This document shows, piece after piece, positions 26,793 through 35,366 of a stretch of 64,000 nt of DNA. The stretch's first letter is position 1. The number at the start of each line of letters is the position of its first letter. The translations under genes and the position numbers were made by a program. Under the pieces are notes generated by a model. That model saw nothing but the letters and a program-made list of their open reading frames with translations. It was not told the DNA's origin and ran no database searches. The stretch is from Sphingobacterium zeae (lineage in GTDB: Bacteria > Bacteroidota > Bacteroidia > Sphingobacteriales > Sphingobacteriaceae): positions 2,480,001 to 2,544,000 of the forward strand of contig NZ_JAUTBA010000001.1 of NCBI RefSeq assembly GCF_030818895.1. The letters run 5' to 3'.

Positions 26793-27094
26793 GATAACGA
26801 TATACCGTCTTTTCTCAAAGAAAATTTTAGGAAGCTGAACCCAGATCCGGAGAAATTTCGAAATATGTATGAAAAAAATAGCCAGCGCATGATAAACTTT
26901 AAAGACTTCGAAACGAAATCCTTAAGGCTTTTGACCTGCTCGGTATTTTGATAGGCGGAGACCAAGATGTTGTAAAAACGACACATCTAGCTGCCATGCA
27001 ACAGCAGATTCCTCATGCCCGACTGCTTATTTTACCTGCTAATCATGGGAACTATATGATGGCTGATTTTGATGGCGATGTCAATGACAACTGA
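26787..27094 (+). pseudogene. C-terminal remnant of an alpha/beta hydrolase
   Basis: From about 26787 the sequence encodes FLKENFRKLNPDPEKFRNMY and NSQRMINFKDFETKSL in one frame, then shifts near 26922 to another frame encoding ILIGGDQDVVKTTHLAAM and ARLLILPANHGNYM before a stop at 27092. These are the C-terminal features of an alpha/beta hydrolase, including the catalytic aspartate region (GGDQDVV) and the histidine (NHG). The N-terminal two-thirds, including the nucleophile, are missing. The remnant is joined directly to the SRPBCC piece, indicating a deletion. Confidence 0.65.
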
Positions 27095-27175
27095 TCGATC
27101 TTACACTAGGACAAATACAGCATTTTTTGGCACCAAATTGATACCTGCCCAATCGAATAAGTGCGAGCCAAAGGT

Positions 27176-27376
27176 TTATCGATAATTACGCATATTACGT
27201 TCCATCTTACGTATGCGCTGTTCGTTTTTTCCGTCAACACGAGATGCAACCGCCCAAATGGCTGCGGGTATCCAACCCAGTATAGTCATCTGTAGGATCA
27301 AACAGAGAATGCCACTTAGAATCTTACCGCGTAAGAAAAACGATAACCAAGGAAGTAAGACTGCTATTAATATCAT
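27176..27376 (-). CDS. YqaE/Pmp3-family membrane protein
   Basis: A 66-residue protein with two hydrophobic helices: LIAVLLPWLSFFLRGKILSGI and CLILQMTILGWIPAAIWAVA. The LPWLSFFLRG and ILGWIPAAIWA segments match the Pmp3/UPF0057 family of small membrane proteins linked to membrane potential and stress in fungi and plants. The C-terminal tail is basic and longer than usual (SRVDGKNEQRIRKMERNMRN). It is monocistronic. Confidence 0.8.
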   Translation of the reverse strand: MILIAVLLPWLSFFLRGKILSGILCLILQMTILGWIPAAIWAVASRVDGKNEQRIRKMERNMRNYR

Positions 27377-27570
27377 AAAAAATAGGGCTATAAACGTTAA
27401 AACACAAAAGTACGGTATCCACTATTAAAAATCGCGAATAATATGAACTAAAGCAAATTAAGTTATTTTTTTTTTGCTTGGTTGTAATGTATTGATATTT
27501 AGTGTGTAATAGTTTTTTTGTTGCGAGAATAGGGAAATGTTAAGAAAACTTAAAATAGGCCTTTCGACAT

Positions 27571-27654
27571 ATGAATTTTAAGATTTTAAGGAGGTGTGGC
27601 ACCAATGTTGATGTTCCCCTCTCGAATATTTTAGATGCAGATTACATAGAATAA
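27571..27654 (+). CDS. Candidate 27-residue ORF abutting the next gene
   Basis: ATG at 27571 opens a 27-codon frame (MNFKILRRCGTNVDVPLSN) whose TAA stop is immediately followed by the ATG at 27655. The stop-start junction is typical of translational coupling. Coding status is uncertain, and it could instead be untranslated leader. Confidence 0.25.
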   Translation: MNFKILRRCGTNVDVPLSNILDADYIE

Positions 27655-27870
27655 ATGGCGGAAAACATGGGAAACAACAATAATATTATTGAAAATTTAG
27701 ACAGCAAATATCGTCGATATCTAGAGGATGAGGGGAAATGGCTTAATGAAGGTTTTAAGAATATTTTCGTGGATGGGGTACCGAGTAAAGCAAATCTGAA
27801 AACCTCGGTTTATCTGATGTTACCCCAAGAGATCAGAGACGATGTCGATCAGTTGTTGCCCAACGATTGA
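27655..27870 (+). CDS. Small hypothetical protein
   Basis: A 71-residue acidic soluble protein (MAENMGNNNNIIENLDSKYR, ending LPQEIRDDVDQLLPND). No signal, membrane helix or known motif. Its start abuts the stop of a 27-codon frame. Family not recognised; composition looks like real coding sequence. Confidence 0.5.
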   Translation: MAENMGNNNNIIENLDSKYRRYLEDEGKWLNEGFKNIFVDGVPSKANLKTSVYLMLPQEIRDDVDQLLPND

Positions 27871-28234
27871 TTATAAGTTATAACAACAGATCGTTCAAAG
27901 TAAAAGTTTGCTAGAATCAGGTTTTTCCGATTTTAGTAGACTTTACCTGTTTAAATAGGAGCGCAGGGACAGAGCCATATTACAGTCCCTGTGAATCCGA
28001 GATGAACCCGACATTCTCTTGACGTGACAGCCCCTTATTAAGGTCGACTCAACTTGGACCCAACGCGAACGATATACGACGATGTACTTTTGGATTGCGC
28101 TGTACTGCTAAAAGTCAAAAGGTGTTAATCCCGCACAATTTCATTTGCAAATGAATACAAATTTATTTTAGTTTGATGATCTTTACATCGATGTAAAGAT
28201 CATAATCCAAAAAATAATTTGAATGACAATTTCG
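27871..28234. other. Intergenic region with a small inverted repeat
   Basis: About 360 bases without a recognisable gene. CAGGGAC and GTCCCTG (about 27964-27991) form a seven-base-pair stem with a 14-base loop. The rest shows no strong signal. Confidence 0.4.
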
Positions 28235-29023
28235 ATGAAGCCATTTCATTTTTTATATTATAGTGTATGCTGTCTGATCCTTTTATCTGGTATGCTATAT
28301 TCCTGTCAATCGCAAAATCCGAATCGGGTGATACTTGAAAAATTGGATAGCACCTTTAATGCATCCAAATTTTATGGCCCTAAAATAAAAAGGAGCGAAG
28401 AGTTGCTGCATGCGGACGTTAAAAGTATGGATAAGAAAGAGTTGAAAGAAGTCTTTGAAACCGCCATATTTAAAAAGGATACGCTTGCTATTTTTAATTC
28501 AGAAGGGAGTCTGCCTACGTTATTTTATATCGAATCTACCGCAGCTTGGGGAACAAGGAAGTTAAAGCCAGTCAAAAATTTTGGGTATCGTTATACCACA
28601 GTGTCTTACAATGAAGAAAAAGATACCATAGCGCTATTTAACGGAGTCTCTTTTCCTGCCCTAACGATGACGGAAGATAACGGTGGTAAATTTGCTTACC
28701 TATATGCGATGAAGAGCTCAAAAAGGAAAGACGATTTCAATAAAATTCATCGCTATTTACAAAAAAGCTTTAAAGGGCTAAAGCTTCAGAATGATGCCGG
28801 GGGTTGTATAGAAGGTTGGGAAAGTGAAGATTTTTATTATTTTTTATTTAAAAAAGATAGACGGGAAGAACAGATTTTCTCATTTGGCGAAGATGAAGAC
28901 AATGAACCTTCCATCACTGAAATTGTCGATATCCGTTTGGAAATCTATACCAAATTGTATATCGAAACGATGAAAAAAGAACACATTTACCTACCAGATT
29001 ATATCCCTAATGTTAACGAATAA
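28235..29023 (+). CDS. Hypothetical lipoprotein
   Basis: A 262-residue predicted lipoprotein: MKPFHFLYYSVCCLILLSGM followed by LYSC, with the lipobox cysteine near residue 24. The mature part is charged and mixed alpha/beta, with two regions that look structured (LPTLFYIESTAAWGTRKLKP and FNKIHRYLQKSFKGLKLQND), and ends with an acidic tail. The start at 28235 fits the signal better than an in-frame ATG four codons upstream. No family or enzymatic motif recognised. Confidence 0.65.
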   Translation: MKPFHFLYYSVCCLILLSGMLYSCQSQNPNRVILEKLDSTFNASKFYGPKIKRSEELLHADVKSMDKKELKEVFETAIFKKDTLAIFNSEGSLPTLFYIESTAAWGTRKLKPVKNFGYRYTTVSYNEEKDTIALFNGVSFPALTMTEDNGGKFAYLYAMKSSKRKDDFNKIHRYLQKSFKGLKLQNDAGGCIEGWESEDFYYFLFKKDRREEQIFSFGEDEDNEPSITEIVDIRLEIYTKLYIETMKKEHIYLPDYIPNVNE

Positions 29024-29182
29024 TCGTATAAAAGGTTAGATACGCAGCCTTTTGATAAATCTACCCGATTTGAATCTATTTTGATTCCTCAATCAACTGC
29101 AGCATACTAACAATACAGAACAAAAATTGAAGCTAAAGGATATCAATACCAATAATAAAAAAAATAACAGATACACCTTTTT

Positions 29183-29209
29183 TTCGACATTTTTTGTATG
29201 TTTGTCGAA
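29183..29209. promoter_or_regulatory. TetR operator candidate 1, over the regulator's own promoter
   Basis: TTCGACA (29183-29189) and TGTCGAA (29203-29209) form a perfect inverted repeat with a 13-base spacer, ending three bases before the TetR start codon. A TATGTTTG sequence (29197-29204), matching the Bacteroidota -7 element, lies inside it. Read in reverse complement, it matches the element at 29865 closely. Autorepression is the likely function. Confidence 0.65.
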
Positions 29210-29211
29210 CA

Positions 29212-29799
29212 ATGACAGGTCAGCAGGAAAATATTAGAGAAGAAATTATTCTATCATCCATGAAAGTGTTTGAAACATATGGATTTGCAAGAGTCTCTAT
29301 GCAGGATATTTCAAAAGCTTGTGGAAAGGGGCGGAGCACTTTGTATTATTATTTTACCAGTAAAATGGATGTGTTCGATGCAATTGCCGAGTATTTATGT
29401 CAACAGGTATTTCAGGTAGCGAGTCAAACATACCATAGAAACGCTTCATTGGAAGATAACCTAGTTGGTTTTTTACAGGCAAAATTGCGCCAAATTAACT
29501 TAATCACTAAGCGTTTTCATCTCGCATTTGAAGACATGAAGTCCGATCCAGCTTTGATGGTTTCAAAAACGCGTTACATGTTGGATGATGAAATCAAGCT
29601 GATCCGTAAAATGATTGAATTAGCCATTAAGAAAGAAGAAATTCAGCCGCTTGGTGAAAAAGACATCTTATTCTTATCGGAAATGTTAGTGACCACATCG
29701 CGTTGTTTTGAACAGGAAGTTTTACTCTTTGACCGTTTTCCAGATTTTGAAGCTAGACTTTCCTGGCTGATAAGTATCTGCGTCAAAGGCCTTCGCTAA
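29212..29799 (+). CDS. TetR/AcrR-family transcriptional regulator
   Basis: A 195-residue regulator. The N-terminal helix-turn-helix is standard: EIILSSMKVFETYGFARVSM, then ISKACGKGRSTLYYYFTSKM near residues 35-55. The C-terminal ligand-binding region is helical and has no known effector signature. The ATG at 29212 was chosen because an upstream TTG would place its own operator and promoter inside the coding sequence. The downstream pair of small genes at 29942 and 30243 carries a related operator, so this protein probably controls both itself and that pair. Confidence 0.9.
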   Translation: MTGQQENIREEIILSSMKVFETYGFARVSMQDISKACGKGRSTLYYYFTSKMDVFDAIAEYLCQQVFQVASQTYHRNASLEDNLVGFLQAKLRQINLITKRFHLAFEDMKSDPALMVSKTRYMLDDEIKLIRKMIELAIKKEEIQPLGEKDILFLSEMLVTTSRCFEQEVLLFDRFPDFEARLSWLISICVKGLR

Positions 29800-29864
29800 T
29801 GATTGTATAGTATGGCAAATTTTTGGATAGTAACGAATATACGTACTGTTTTTTTGTGTTCAGA

Positions 29865-29891
29865 TTCGACATAAATACAAAATATGTCTAT
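29865..29891. promoter_or_regulatory. TetR operator candidate 2, upstream of two unknown genes
   Basis: TTCGACA (29865-29871), a 13-base spacer, then TGTCTAT (29885-29891). Compared with the reverse complement of the element at 29183, the first arm is identical, the spacer shares ATACAAAA, and the second arm keeps TGTC. It lies 50 bases upstream of the start at 29942. The shared spacing argues against chance. Confidence 0.55.
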
Positions 29892-29941
29892 ATTGATTTT
29901 TAAACTCTTATTTAATAAAAAACTTAGATGGGGAAAATACT

Positions 29942-30235
29942 ATGGAATTAAATGCAAAAGTGGGCACGTCGGTAAAGAGCGTTGCATCAGAAAGGTGTAT
30001 TTTAATTATGGTGGAGGCAGAGCAACCCGGCCGTACTGAGATTACGGGACTGTTGGATCCAGATATAGATTGTTATTTATTAATCAACAATGATATAGAG
30101 CGGTTGGATGGGCTCGCTCTTGCGCTGGAAAATGAAAATAAAAAAGTTCGACTAGCCCGTGACATTGAAGAACTAAAGCAGATGCACCTTTTGAACCATC
30201 AGCTACAACAAATTGCCGTTAAAATTTTGAAATAA
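29942..30235 (+). CDS. Hypothetical protein, first gene of a TetR-linked pair
   Basis: A 97-residue soluble protein beginning MELNAKVGTSVKSVASERC. It is mixed alpha/beta: a strand-like start (CILIMVEAEQPGRTEITGLL, CYLLINNDIERL), then a charged C-terminal helix (ALALENENKKVRLARDIEEL). No known domain recognised. A gene of 76 codons starts seven bases after its stop, so the two form an operon. The upstream operator-like repeat ties the pair to the TetR regulator. Confidence 0.6.
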   Translation: MELNAKVGTSVKSVASERCILIMVEAEQPGRTEITGLLDPDIDCYLLINNDIERLDGLALALENENKKVRLARDIEELKQMHLLNHQLQQIAVKILK

Positions 30236-30242
30236 TCTAATT

Positions 30243-30473
30243 ATGTATAAAGTAGTTTATTCCTTGTCCCGCAAGCTAAAATGGAGAGCTAGCGAGATTT
30301 ATAATTTCCTCTATCAGAGTTTCCCTGAAATAAAAAATATTGATCTCATGTTAGATGACAAACAATTTTTGCTTGTCCTTCGAATGAGTAGTCGATTGGA
30401 ATTCTCTATTCTAAATATATGTCAGAAGCAAGGTTTGGCAATGCAGTTTGTACAAGTAGAGGACACTGATTAG
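30243..30473 (+). CDS. Hypothetical protein, second gene of a TetR-linked pair
   Basis: A 76-residue soluble protein (MYKVVYSLSRKLKWRASEIY, later IKNIDLMLDDKQFLLVLRMS and ILNICQKQGLAMQFVQVED). The pattern of short strands and helices suggests a compact ferredoxin-like or similar alpha/beta fold, which is a guess. It follows the 97-residue gene by seven bases. No family recognised. Confidence 0.55.
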   Translation: MYKVVYSLSRKLKWRASEIYNFLYQSFPEIKNIDLMLDDKQFLLVLRMSSRLEFSILNICQKQGLAMQFVQVEDTD

Positions 30474-30574
30474 CGCATCTTGTTTATAAAGCATTGTGAA
30501 TTTATAGTGCTGTTTAGCCCAGTATTTAATGAGTTGGAAAGAAACCTCTATTCGAACCTTTTAATCATGCTAAT

Positions 30575-30598
30575 TTAAAAGTTACTTTTTACTTTTAA
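30575..30598. repeat. Inverted repeat upstream of alcohol dehydrogenase
   Basis: TTAAAAGT (30575-30582) and ACTTTTAA (30591-30598) with an eight-base spacer, about 120 bases before the dehydrogenase start. It may be an operator or a weak terminator for the preceding gene pair. Confidence 0.35.
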
Positions 30599-30715
30599 TA
30601 TAATTCCCTCAAAACATTTTTCACATCCAATGGTTATTTTTATCGCGTGGATGGATTTAGGCGATAGGGGGATTTTAGGCATTTATTCAAAAATAATATT
30701 ACGATTTTATCAATT

Positions 30716-31771
30716 ATGAGTACATTTTCAATTAAAGCGTTTGGCACAAGCGCACCAGCTGAAGAGCTGCAAAAGATGGCTATTGAGCGGCGTGAAGTCA
30801 CTGAAAAAGATGTCGAGATTGATATCTTATTTTGTGGCGTTTGTCATTCTGATTTACATACAGCTCGAAACGAGTGGGGTGGGACTGTTTATCCCAATGT
30901 ACCTGGCCATGAAATTGTGGGACGAATCACTAAAGTTGGGGATGCTGTAACAAAGTTTAATGTCGGCGATCTAGCCGGCGTCGGTTGTATGGTAGACAGT
31001 TGTCGCGAATGTGAAAGTTGCAAGGAGGGACTCGAACAATATTGCGAAAATGGAAATATCCAAACATACAATGGACACGATAAACACCTCAATAAACAGA
31101 CGTTTGGTGGTTATTCCGAACGCATCGTGGTGGACGAGGATTTTGTACTCCATATCCCTGCAAATTTGGATCTCGCAGCAACAGCTCCTCTATTGTGTGC
31201 CGGAATTACTACCTATTCCCCGTTGAGACATTGGAATGTGGGACCGGGAAAAAAAGTCGGTATAGTTGGTATTGGCGGTTTGGGACATATGGGGGTTAAA
31301 ATAGCGAAAGCTATGGGTGCTCAGGTGGTTGTGATTACAACTTCTGCTTCGAAAGTCGATGATGCCAAACGTTTAGGTGCTGATGAAGTTATCTTATCAA
31401 CCGATACACAACAAATGAAAGAGCATGCGGGAACATTACATTTCATTTTAGACTGCGTTTCGGCACAGCATGACATCAATGCCTATTTAAGTTTATTGAA
31501 GCGGGATGGTTCACTGACGCTTGTCGGTGCTCCAGAACATCCATTACCCGTCGCTCCCTTTAGTCTTATTCCAGCGCGTAAAAGTTTTTCAGGCTCGATG
31601 ATCGGAGGAATTGCAGAAACGCAGGAGATGCTCGATTTTTGTGGTCAACACAATATTATGTCTGATATTGAGCTCATTAAAATGCAGGATATCAATAACG
31701 CCTACGACAGGTTACTGAAAAGTGATGTTAAATATAGGTTTGTTATTGATATGGCAAGTTTGAAAAACTAA
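30716..31771 (+). CDS. Zinc-dependent NAD(P) alcohol dehydrogenase (YahK/cinnamyl-type)
   Basis: A 351-residue medium-chain dehydrogenase. The catalytic zinc site is seen in FCGVCHSDLHTARNEWGG near residue 38 and PNVPGHEIVGRI; the structural zinc site has cysteines in GCMVDSCRECESCKEGLEQYC near residue 90; the Rossmann fold reads VGIVGIGGLGHMGVKIAKAM near residue 180. This layout matches the YahK/cinnamyl alcohol dehydrogenase branch that reduces aldehydes with NADPH. It is monocistronic and complete. Confidence 0.95.
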   Translation: MSTFSIKAFGTSAPAEELQKMAIERREVTEKDVEIDILFCGVCHSDLHTARNEWGGTVYPNVPGHEIVGRITKVGDAVTKFNVGDLAGVGCMVDSCRECESCKEGLEQYCENGNIQTYNGHDKHLNKQTFGGYSERIVVDEDFVLHIPANLDLAATAPLLCAGITTYSPLRHWNVGPGKKVGIVGIGGLGHMGVKIAKAMGAQVVVITTSASKVDDAKRLGADEVILSTDTQQMKEHAGTLHFILDCVSAQHDINAYLSLLKRDGSLTLVGAPEHPLPVAPFSLIPARKSFSGSMIGGIAETQEMLDFCGQHNIMSDIELIKMQDINNAYDRLLKSDVKYRFVIDMASLKN

Positions 31772-31926
31772 TCCAATACAATTTTTAAACGCTGAACAAT
31801 CAGGCATAATATGTAATTCAGGTGATGGTTTAGTTTGTATAGCATTAATTATGACTAATTGCTGCATTAACCATTTGTGCCGAACAGTTGTGAGCTATGA
31901 TTAGGGGACGGAAAATTCGTCATTTT

Positions 31927-33225
31927 ATGGAAAAAAATAAAGTTACTATATTTTGGTTTCGGCGCGACTTACGCTTGGACGATAATAGCGGACTTGCTCG
32001 CGCGCTGACGATCGGATTCCCTGTATTGCCCATATTCATATTTGATGAGGATATTTTGGAGCAATTGGAAGATAAAAGTGACCGTAGGCTTCATTACATT
32101 CATCAAGTGCTAACGCATATCAATGCTGTACTGCAAAAAAGTGGTGCCTCGTTAAATACATTTTATGGTAAACCTATCAATATTTTTAAAGACCTAGCTG
32201 AAAAATTTGACATCCAGGGAGTTTATTGTAATAGAGACTATGAGCCGAAGGCAATTCGTAGGGATAAGGAAATTTTCGAATTTTGCAAATCGATTGAGAT
32301 TCCTTTCAAAGCTATAAAAGATCAGGTAATTTTCGATAAGGGAGACATTTTAAAGAATGATGGAACGCCATATACAGTTTATACACCGTATGCAAGAAAA
32401 TGGCGCGAGAAACTGCGTCCCGATGATTATCGTTCCTATACTTATGGAACGGAATTTTTCTTTCAGCAAAAGCAGCAGCAAATCATTCCGTTACAACAGA
32501 TGGGGTTTATAGAAACAGACCTCATTTTTGAAGAACCGCATCTCGATGCTAGTATCATAGATCGTTACGATGAAACTCGCGATTATCCAGCTTTAAAGGG
32601 TACCACCAAATTGGGGATAGCACTTCGTTTTGGAACCATCAGTGTCCGTAAATGTGTTGCATTTGCATTAAAACATAATGCAACATGGTTATCTGAATTG
32701 ATCTGGCGTGAATTTTTTATGCAGATACTTTATCACTATCCCCATGTCGTTACCGAATCCTTTAGAAAGCAATACGACGCTATATCCTGGCGGAATAATG
32801 AAAAGGAATTTTTGCAATGGTGCAATGGAGAAACCGGATATCCCATGGTCGATGCAGGCATGCGACAATTGAATACTTCAGGCTATATGCACAATCGTGT
32901 ACGGATGGTGGTGTCAAGTTTTCTTTGCAAGCATTTATTGATCGACTGGAGGTGGGGGGAGGCTTACTTCGCTCAAAAGCTAAATGACTATGACTTGTCT
33001 GCAAACAATGGCAACTGGCAGTGGGCCGCCGGGAGTGGCTGTGATGCTGCACCCTATTTTCGGGTTTTCAATCCGGCTCTCCAAGCGGACAGGTTTGATA
33101 AAAATCAGGAATATATAAAAAAATGGGTGCCGGAGTTAGGTACTGCAGATTATTGTCAGCCTATGGTAGATCACCAAATGGCTCGCGATAGGGCGATAAA
33201 AACCTACTCAAAGGCTTTAAAATAA
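31927..33225 (+). CDS. phr: Deoxyribodipyrimidine photolyase
   Basis: A 432-residue FAD-dependent DNA repair enzyme that uses blue light to split cyclobutane pyrimidine dimers. The N-terminal antenna-domain start is VTIFWFRRDLRLDDNSGL; the FAD-binding C-terminal half contains ELIWREFFMQILYHYP, NGETGYPMVDAGMRQLNTSG and GNWQWAAGSGCDAAPYFRVF. These match class I CPD photolyases. The start at 31927 (MEKNKVTI) matches the usual N-terminus. Photolyase versus a signalling cryptochrome cannot be told with certainty, but the short C-terminus favours photolyase. Confidence 0.92.
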   Translation: MEKNKVTIFWFRRDLRLDDNSGLARALTIGFPVLPIFIFDEDILEQLEDKSDRRLHYIHQVLTHINAVLQKSGASLNTFYGKPINIFKDLAEKFDIQGVYCNRDYEPKAIRRDKEIFEFCKSIEIPFKAIKDQVIFDKGDILKNDGTPYTVYTPYARKWREKLRPDDYRSYTYGTEFFFQQKQQQIIPLQQMGFIETDLIFEEPHLDASIIDRYDETRDYPALKGTTKLGIALRFGTISVRKCVAFALKHNATWLSELIWREFFMQILYHYPHVVTESFRKQYDAISWRNNEKEFLQWCNGETGYPMVDAGMRQLNTSGYMHNRVRMVVSSFLCKHLLIDWRWGEAYFAQKLNDYDLSANNGNWQWAAGSGCDAAPYFRVFNPALQADRFDKNQEYIKKWVPELGTADYCQPMVDHQMARDRAIKTYSKALK

Positions 33226-33229
33226 AAAT

Positions 33230-33292
33230 GCCAATATCTTCCAGCACGTCAGGTTTTACTAACTGGCGAACAGGGATAGATATTGGCTTTTT
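33230..33292. terminator. Terminator with a long loop between photolyase and hydrolase
   Basis: GCCAATATC (33230-33238) and GATATTGGC (33279-33287) form a nine-base-pair stem over a 40-base loop, followed by a T-run on the plus strand and preceded by an A-run, so it can serve both convergent genes. Confidence 0.7.
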
Positions 33293-33298
33293 ATGAAT

Positions 33299-34084
33299 TT
33301 ACTGATCTAAGAATTCGGCGACAAAAGCGTCAAATACCTTTGGATTTTCGGCTTGAACCCAGTGACCTGCATTCGGGATTGTTTTAAATTCGGCCTTTGG
33401 AAATTGCTTCTTGATCATTACCCTATCTTCCGGTAATATATATTTTGACTTCTCGCCCGCCAAAAATAAAGTGGCACCGTTATATAGCCCTGATTTTACC
33501 CCTACTGTTATAAATTCAGTATATTTATTTTTTAAAACATCCAAGTTAAAGCGCCAATCTAATTTTCGATCTTCTCTGATATATACATTTTTTAATAAAA
33601 ATTGGATAACACCAGGGTCACTTAAATAATGCTCAATCTTATCTTGCACATCTTTTCTGGTTTCCAACGTCGTTATAGCTACAGCAGACAATGCATCGAA
33701 GATATCTTCATGGTGTGGTGGATAAGCTTTGGGAGCTATATCAGCGATAATCAGTTTTTCAATTTTTTCTGGATGATCGATAGCAAATTGCATGGCGACT
33801 TTTCCACCCAATGAGTGCCCAAGCAGCACTATTTTATCTGTTCCGATGGACGAAATATAGGTAAGAAGGTCGTCTACCATCACTTCTATTGACATGTCGT
33901 TACTGTGAAAGCTACGGCCATGATTACGTAGATCGAGTAAATGTACCTGTCTTTTCTCTCCGAAACTACGGCCAAAGGATCCCCAATTGTCTGCCATACC
34001 GAATAGACCGTGAAGTACAATTAATGGCGTTCCGCCATTATTTGCACCATATATTTTACTGTGTTGTAGTTCATTTAATGTCAT
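33299..34084 (-). CDS. Alpha/beta-fold hydrolase, YbfF esterase-like
   Basis: A 261-residue serine hydrolase. The N-terminal oxyanion segment LIVLHGLFGMADNWGSFGRS, the nucleophile elbow GHSLGGKVAMQFA near residue 90, and the C-terminal histidine in NAGHWVQAENP near residue 240 give a complete catalytic set, with the aspartate probably in the FLAGEKSKYI region. This pattern resembles the YbfF-type acyl-CoA/short-chain esterases. No signal peptide, so cytoplasmic. Substrate unknown. Confidence 0.9.
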   Translation of the reverse strand: MTLNELQHSKIYGANNGGTPLIVLHGLFGMADNWGSFGRSFGEKRQVHLLDLRNHGRSFHSNDMSIEVMVDDLLTYISSIGTDKIVLLGHSLGGKVAMQFAIDHPEKIEKLIIADIAPKAYPPHHEDIFDALSAVAITTLETRKDVQDKIEHYLSDPGVIQFLLKNVYIREDRKLDWRFNLDVLKNKYTEFITVGVKSGLYNGATLFLAGEKSKYILPEDRVMIKKQFPKAEFKTIPNAGHWVQAENPKVFDAFVAEFLDQ

Positions 34085-34604
34085 GATAGCTCCAATTTCA
34101 AATTTTCATTTGTATGCGACGAGTATATGTAGCGAAGTTAGCTTTTGTTGCTGAATTTTTGAACCAAATTATGTAAAACATTTATGCCTCGGGTAGTCGA
34201 TTCCATGTTATTAGTATTGCCACTCCGTGAGATTTCGCAAGGCACGTCCGGCCACATATTCTTTGTCCATCAGATAAGCAAAATGGTTGATTTTTTATAA
34301 TGGGAATAAATCTTTATTAAAGGTGATTTTCATCACTTTTTTCTTGAAAAGTAAAAACTATCTTTACTGCAATAGCAATTACGAGGATATTGTTGAACTT
34401 GCTATTAATAGATTTAGCCATAAAAAATATATTATTTGGGGGCTTTCTCTGAAAAGAGGCCCCTAATTTTTTTTCGATCGCCCAGGCTCCGTGGTGTGTT
34501 TATCCACGTTTTTATAGGCTTAATTCTTGTTTAAAGAAATGTCCAATTTTAGTCGCTTTCGATGAATGATTCGAAATGACCAAAGAGTATCTAACTACTG
34601 AAGA
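34085..34604. other. Long intergenic region with an orphan terminator
   Basis: These 520 bases lie between two minus-strand genes and contain no protein-coding frame that I support. They hold a TATCTTTA promoter-like box (34359-34366), an inverted repeat AATAGCAA/TTGCTATT (34371-34378 and 34399-34406), and an intrinsic terminator on the plus strand (34438-34474), which together could define a small RNA. Confidence 0.45.
34372..34474 (+). ncRNA. Candidate small RNA with its own terminator
   Basis: A plus-strand terminator (a GGGGC/GCCCC stem at 34439-34463 followed by T residues at 34467-34474) has no plus-strand gene upstream of it for over 1 kb. A -7-like box (TATCTTTA) and a stem (AATAGCAA/TTGCTATT) precede it. 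Together these fit an RNA of roughly 100 nucleotides. No known family recognised; expression is not shown. Confidence 0.3.
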
Positions 34605-35366
34605 CTAAAAAATTGCATTTTCTGCAGTTAATATAATGGGAGAGCCATCAGTAATCAGAATCGTGTGTTCATGCTGAGCCATGAACCCGCCCTTATCGCC
34701 AACCATAGTCCAGCCGTCACTGAGTTCAGTCGCGTACGTAGAAGCTGTTGAGATAAAGGTTTCAATAGCAACCACAGTGTTTTTACGAAACCTGCGTTGG
34801 TCGAAGCGATTTTTATAATTCAGCAATTCATCAGGCTCTTCGTGCAGACTTTTTCCCACACCATGTCCACCAAGATTTTTGATAACTTTATAACCTCTTT
34901 TTTTAGCTTCAGTTTCAATAAGATGCCCAATGTCTGCTATTTTTACGCCGCCACGGATGTTACTGATTGCCTTTTGAAGAATTTCTTTGGAAGCTGTTAC
35001 CAATTTTTCATGCTGATGTATATCTTCTCCGATAACAAAGGAACATCCATTATCAGCCCAATAGCCATCAAGCTCTGCAGATACATCAATATTGATCAAG
35101 TCACCCTGATGCAGTATCCTTTCTGCATGCGGTATTCCATGACAGAATTCGTCGTTTATACTAATACAGGTATAGCCAGGAAATCCATACGTAAGTGCTG
35201 GAGCAGAATTTGCACCCATGCTTTGTAATATTTCGGCTCCATATTCGTCAAGCTCTTTCGTAGACATTCCCACTTGAGCATATTCTATCATGGATTTTAA
35301 CGTCTTTGCAACAGCATTGCTAGCTTTTTGCATGCCTGTTAATTCGGTTTCATTCGTTATGGACAT
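34605..35366 (-). CDS. map: Type I methionyl aminopeptidase
   Basis: A 253-residue metalloprotease that removes the initiator methionine from new proteins. Metal ligands are visible in order: the aspartates in INIDVSAELDGYWADNGC near residues 95-110, the histidine in GGHGVGKSLHEEP near residue 170, the glutamate in VVAIETFIS near 205, and the glutamate in AQHEHTILI near 236. There is no N-terminal zinc-finger extension, so it belongs to type Ia. It is a single gene away from the ribosomal operons, so it may be a second copy; this cannot be checked here. Confidence 0.94.
   Translation of the reverse strand: MSITNETELTGMQKASNAVAKTLKSMIEYAQVGMSTKELDEYGAEILQSMGANSAPALTYGFPGYTCISINDEFCHGIPHAERILHQGDLINIDVSAELDGYWADNGCSFVIGEDIHQHEKLVTASKEILQKAISNIRGGVKIADIGHLIETEAKKRGYKVIKNLGGHGVGKSLHEEPDELLNYKNRFDQRRFRKNTVVAIETFISTASTYATELSDGWTMVGDKGGFMAQHEHTILITDGSPIILTAENAIF

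Noticed and set aside
34797..35228. A 143-codon open frame opposite the methionine aminopeptidase gene.
   Set aside because: Fully antisense to an enzyme with all metal ligands intact, and its product has unnatural composition rich in F, C and I.
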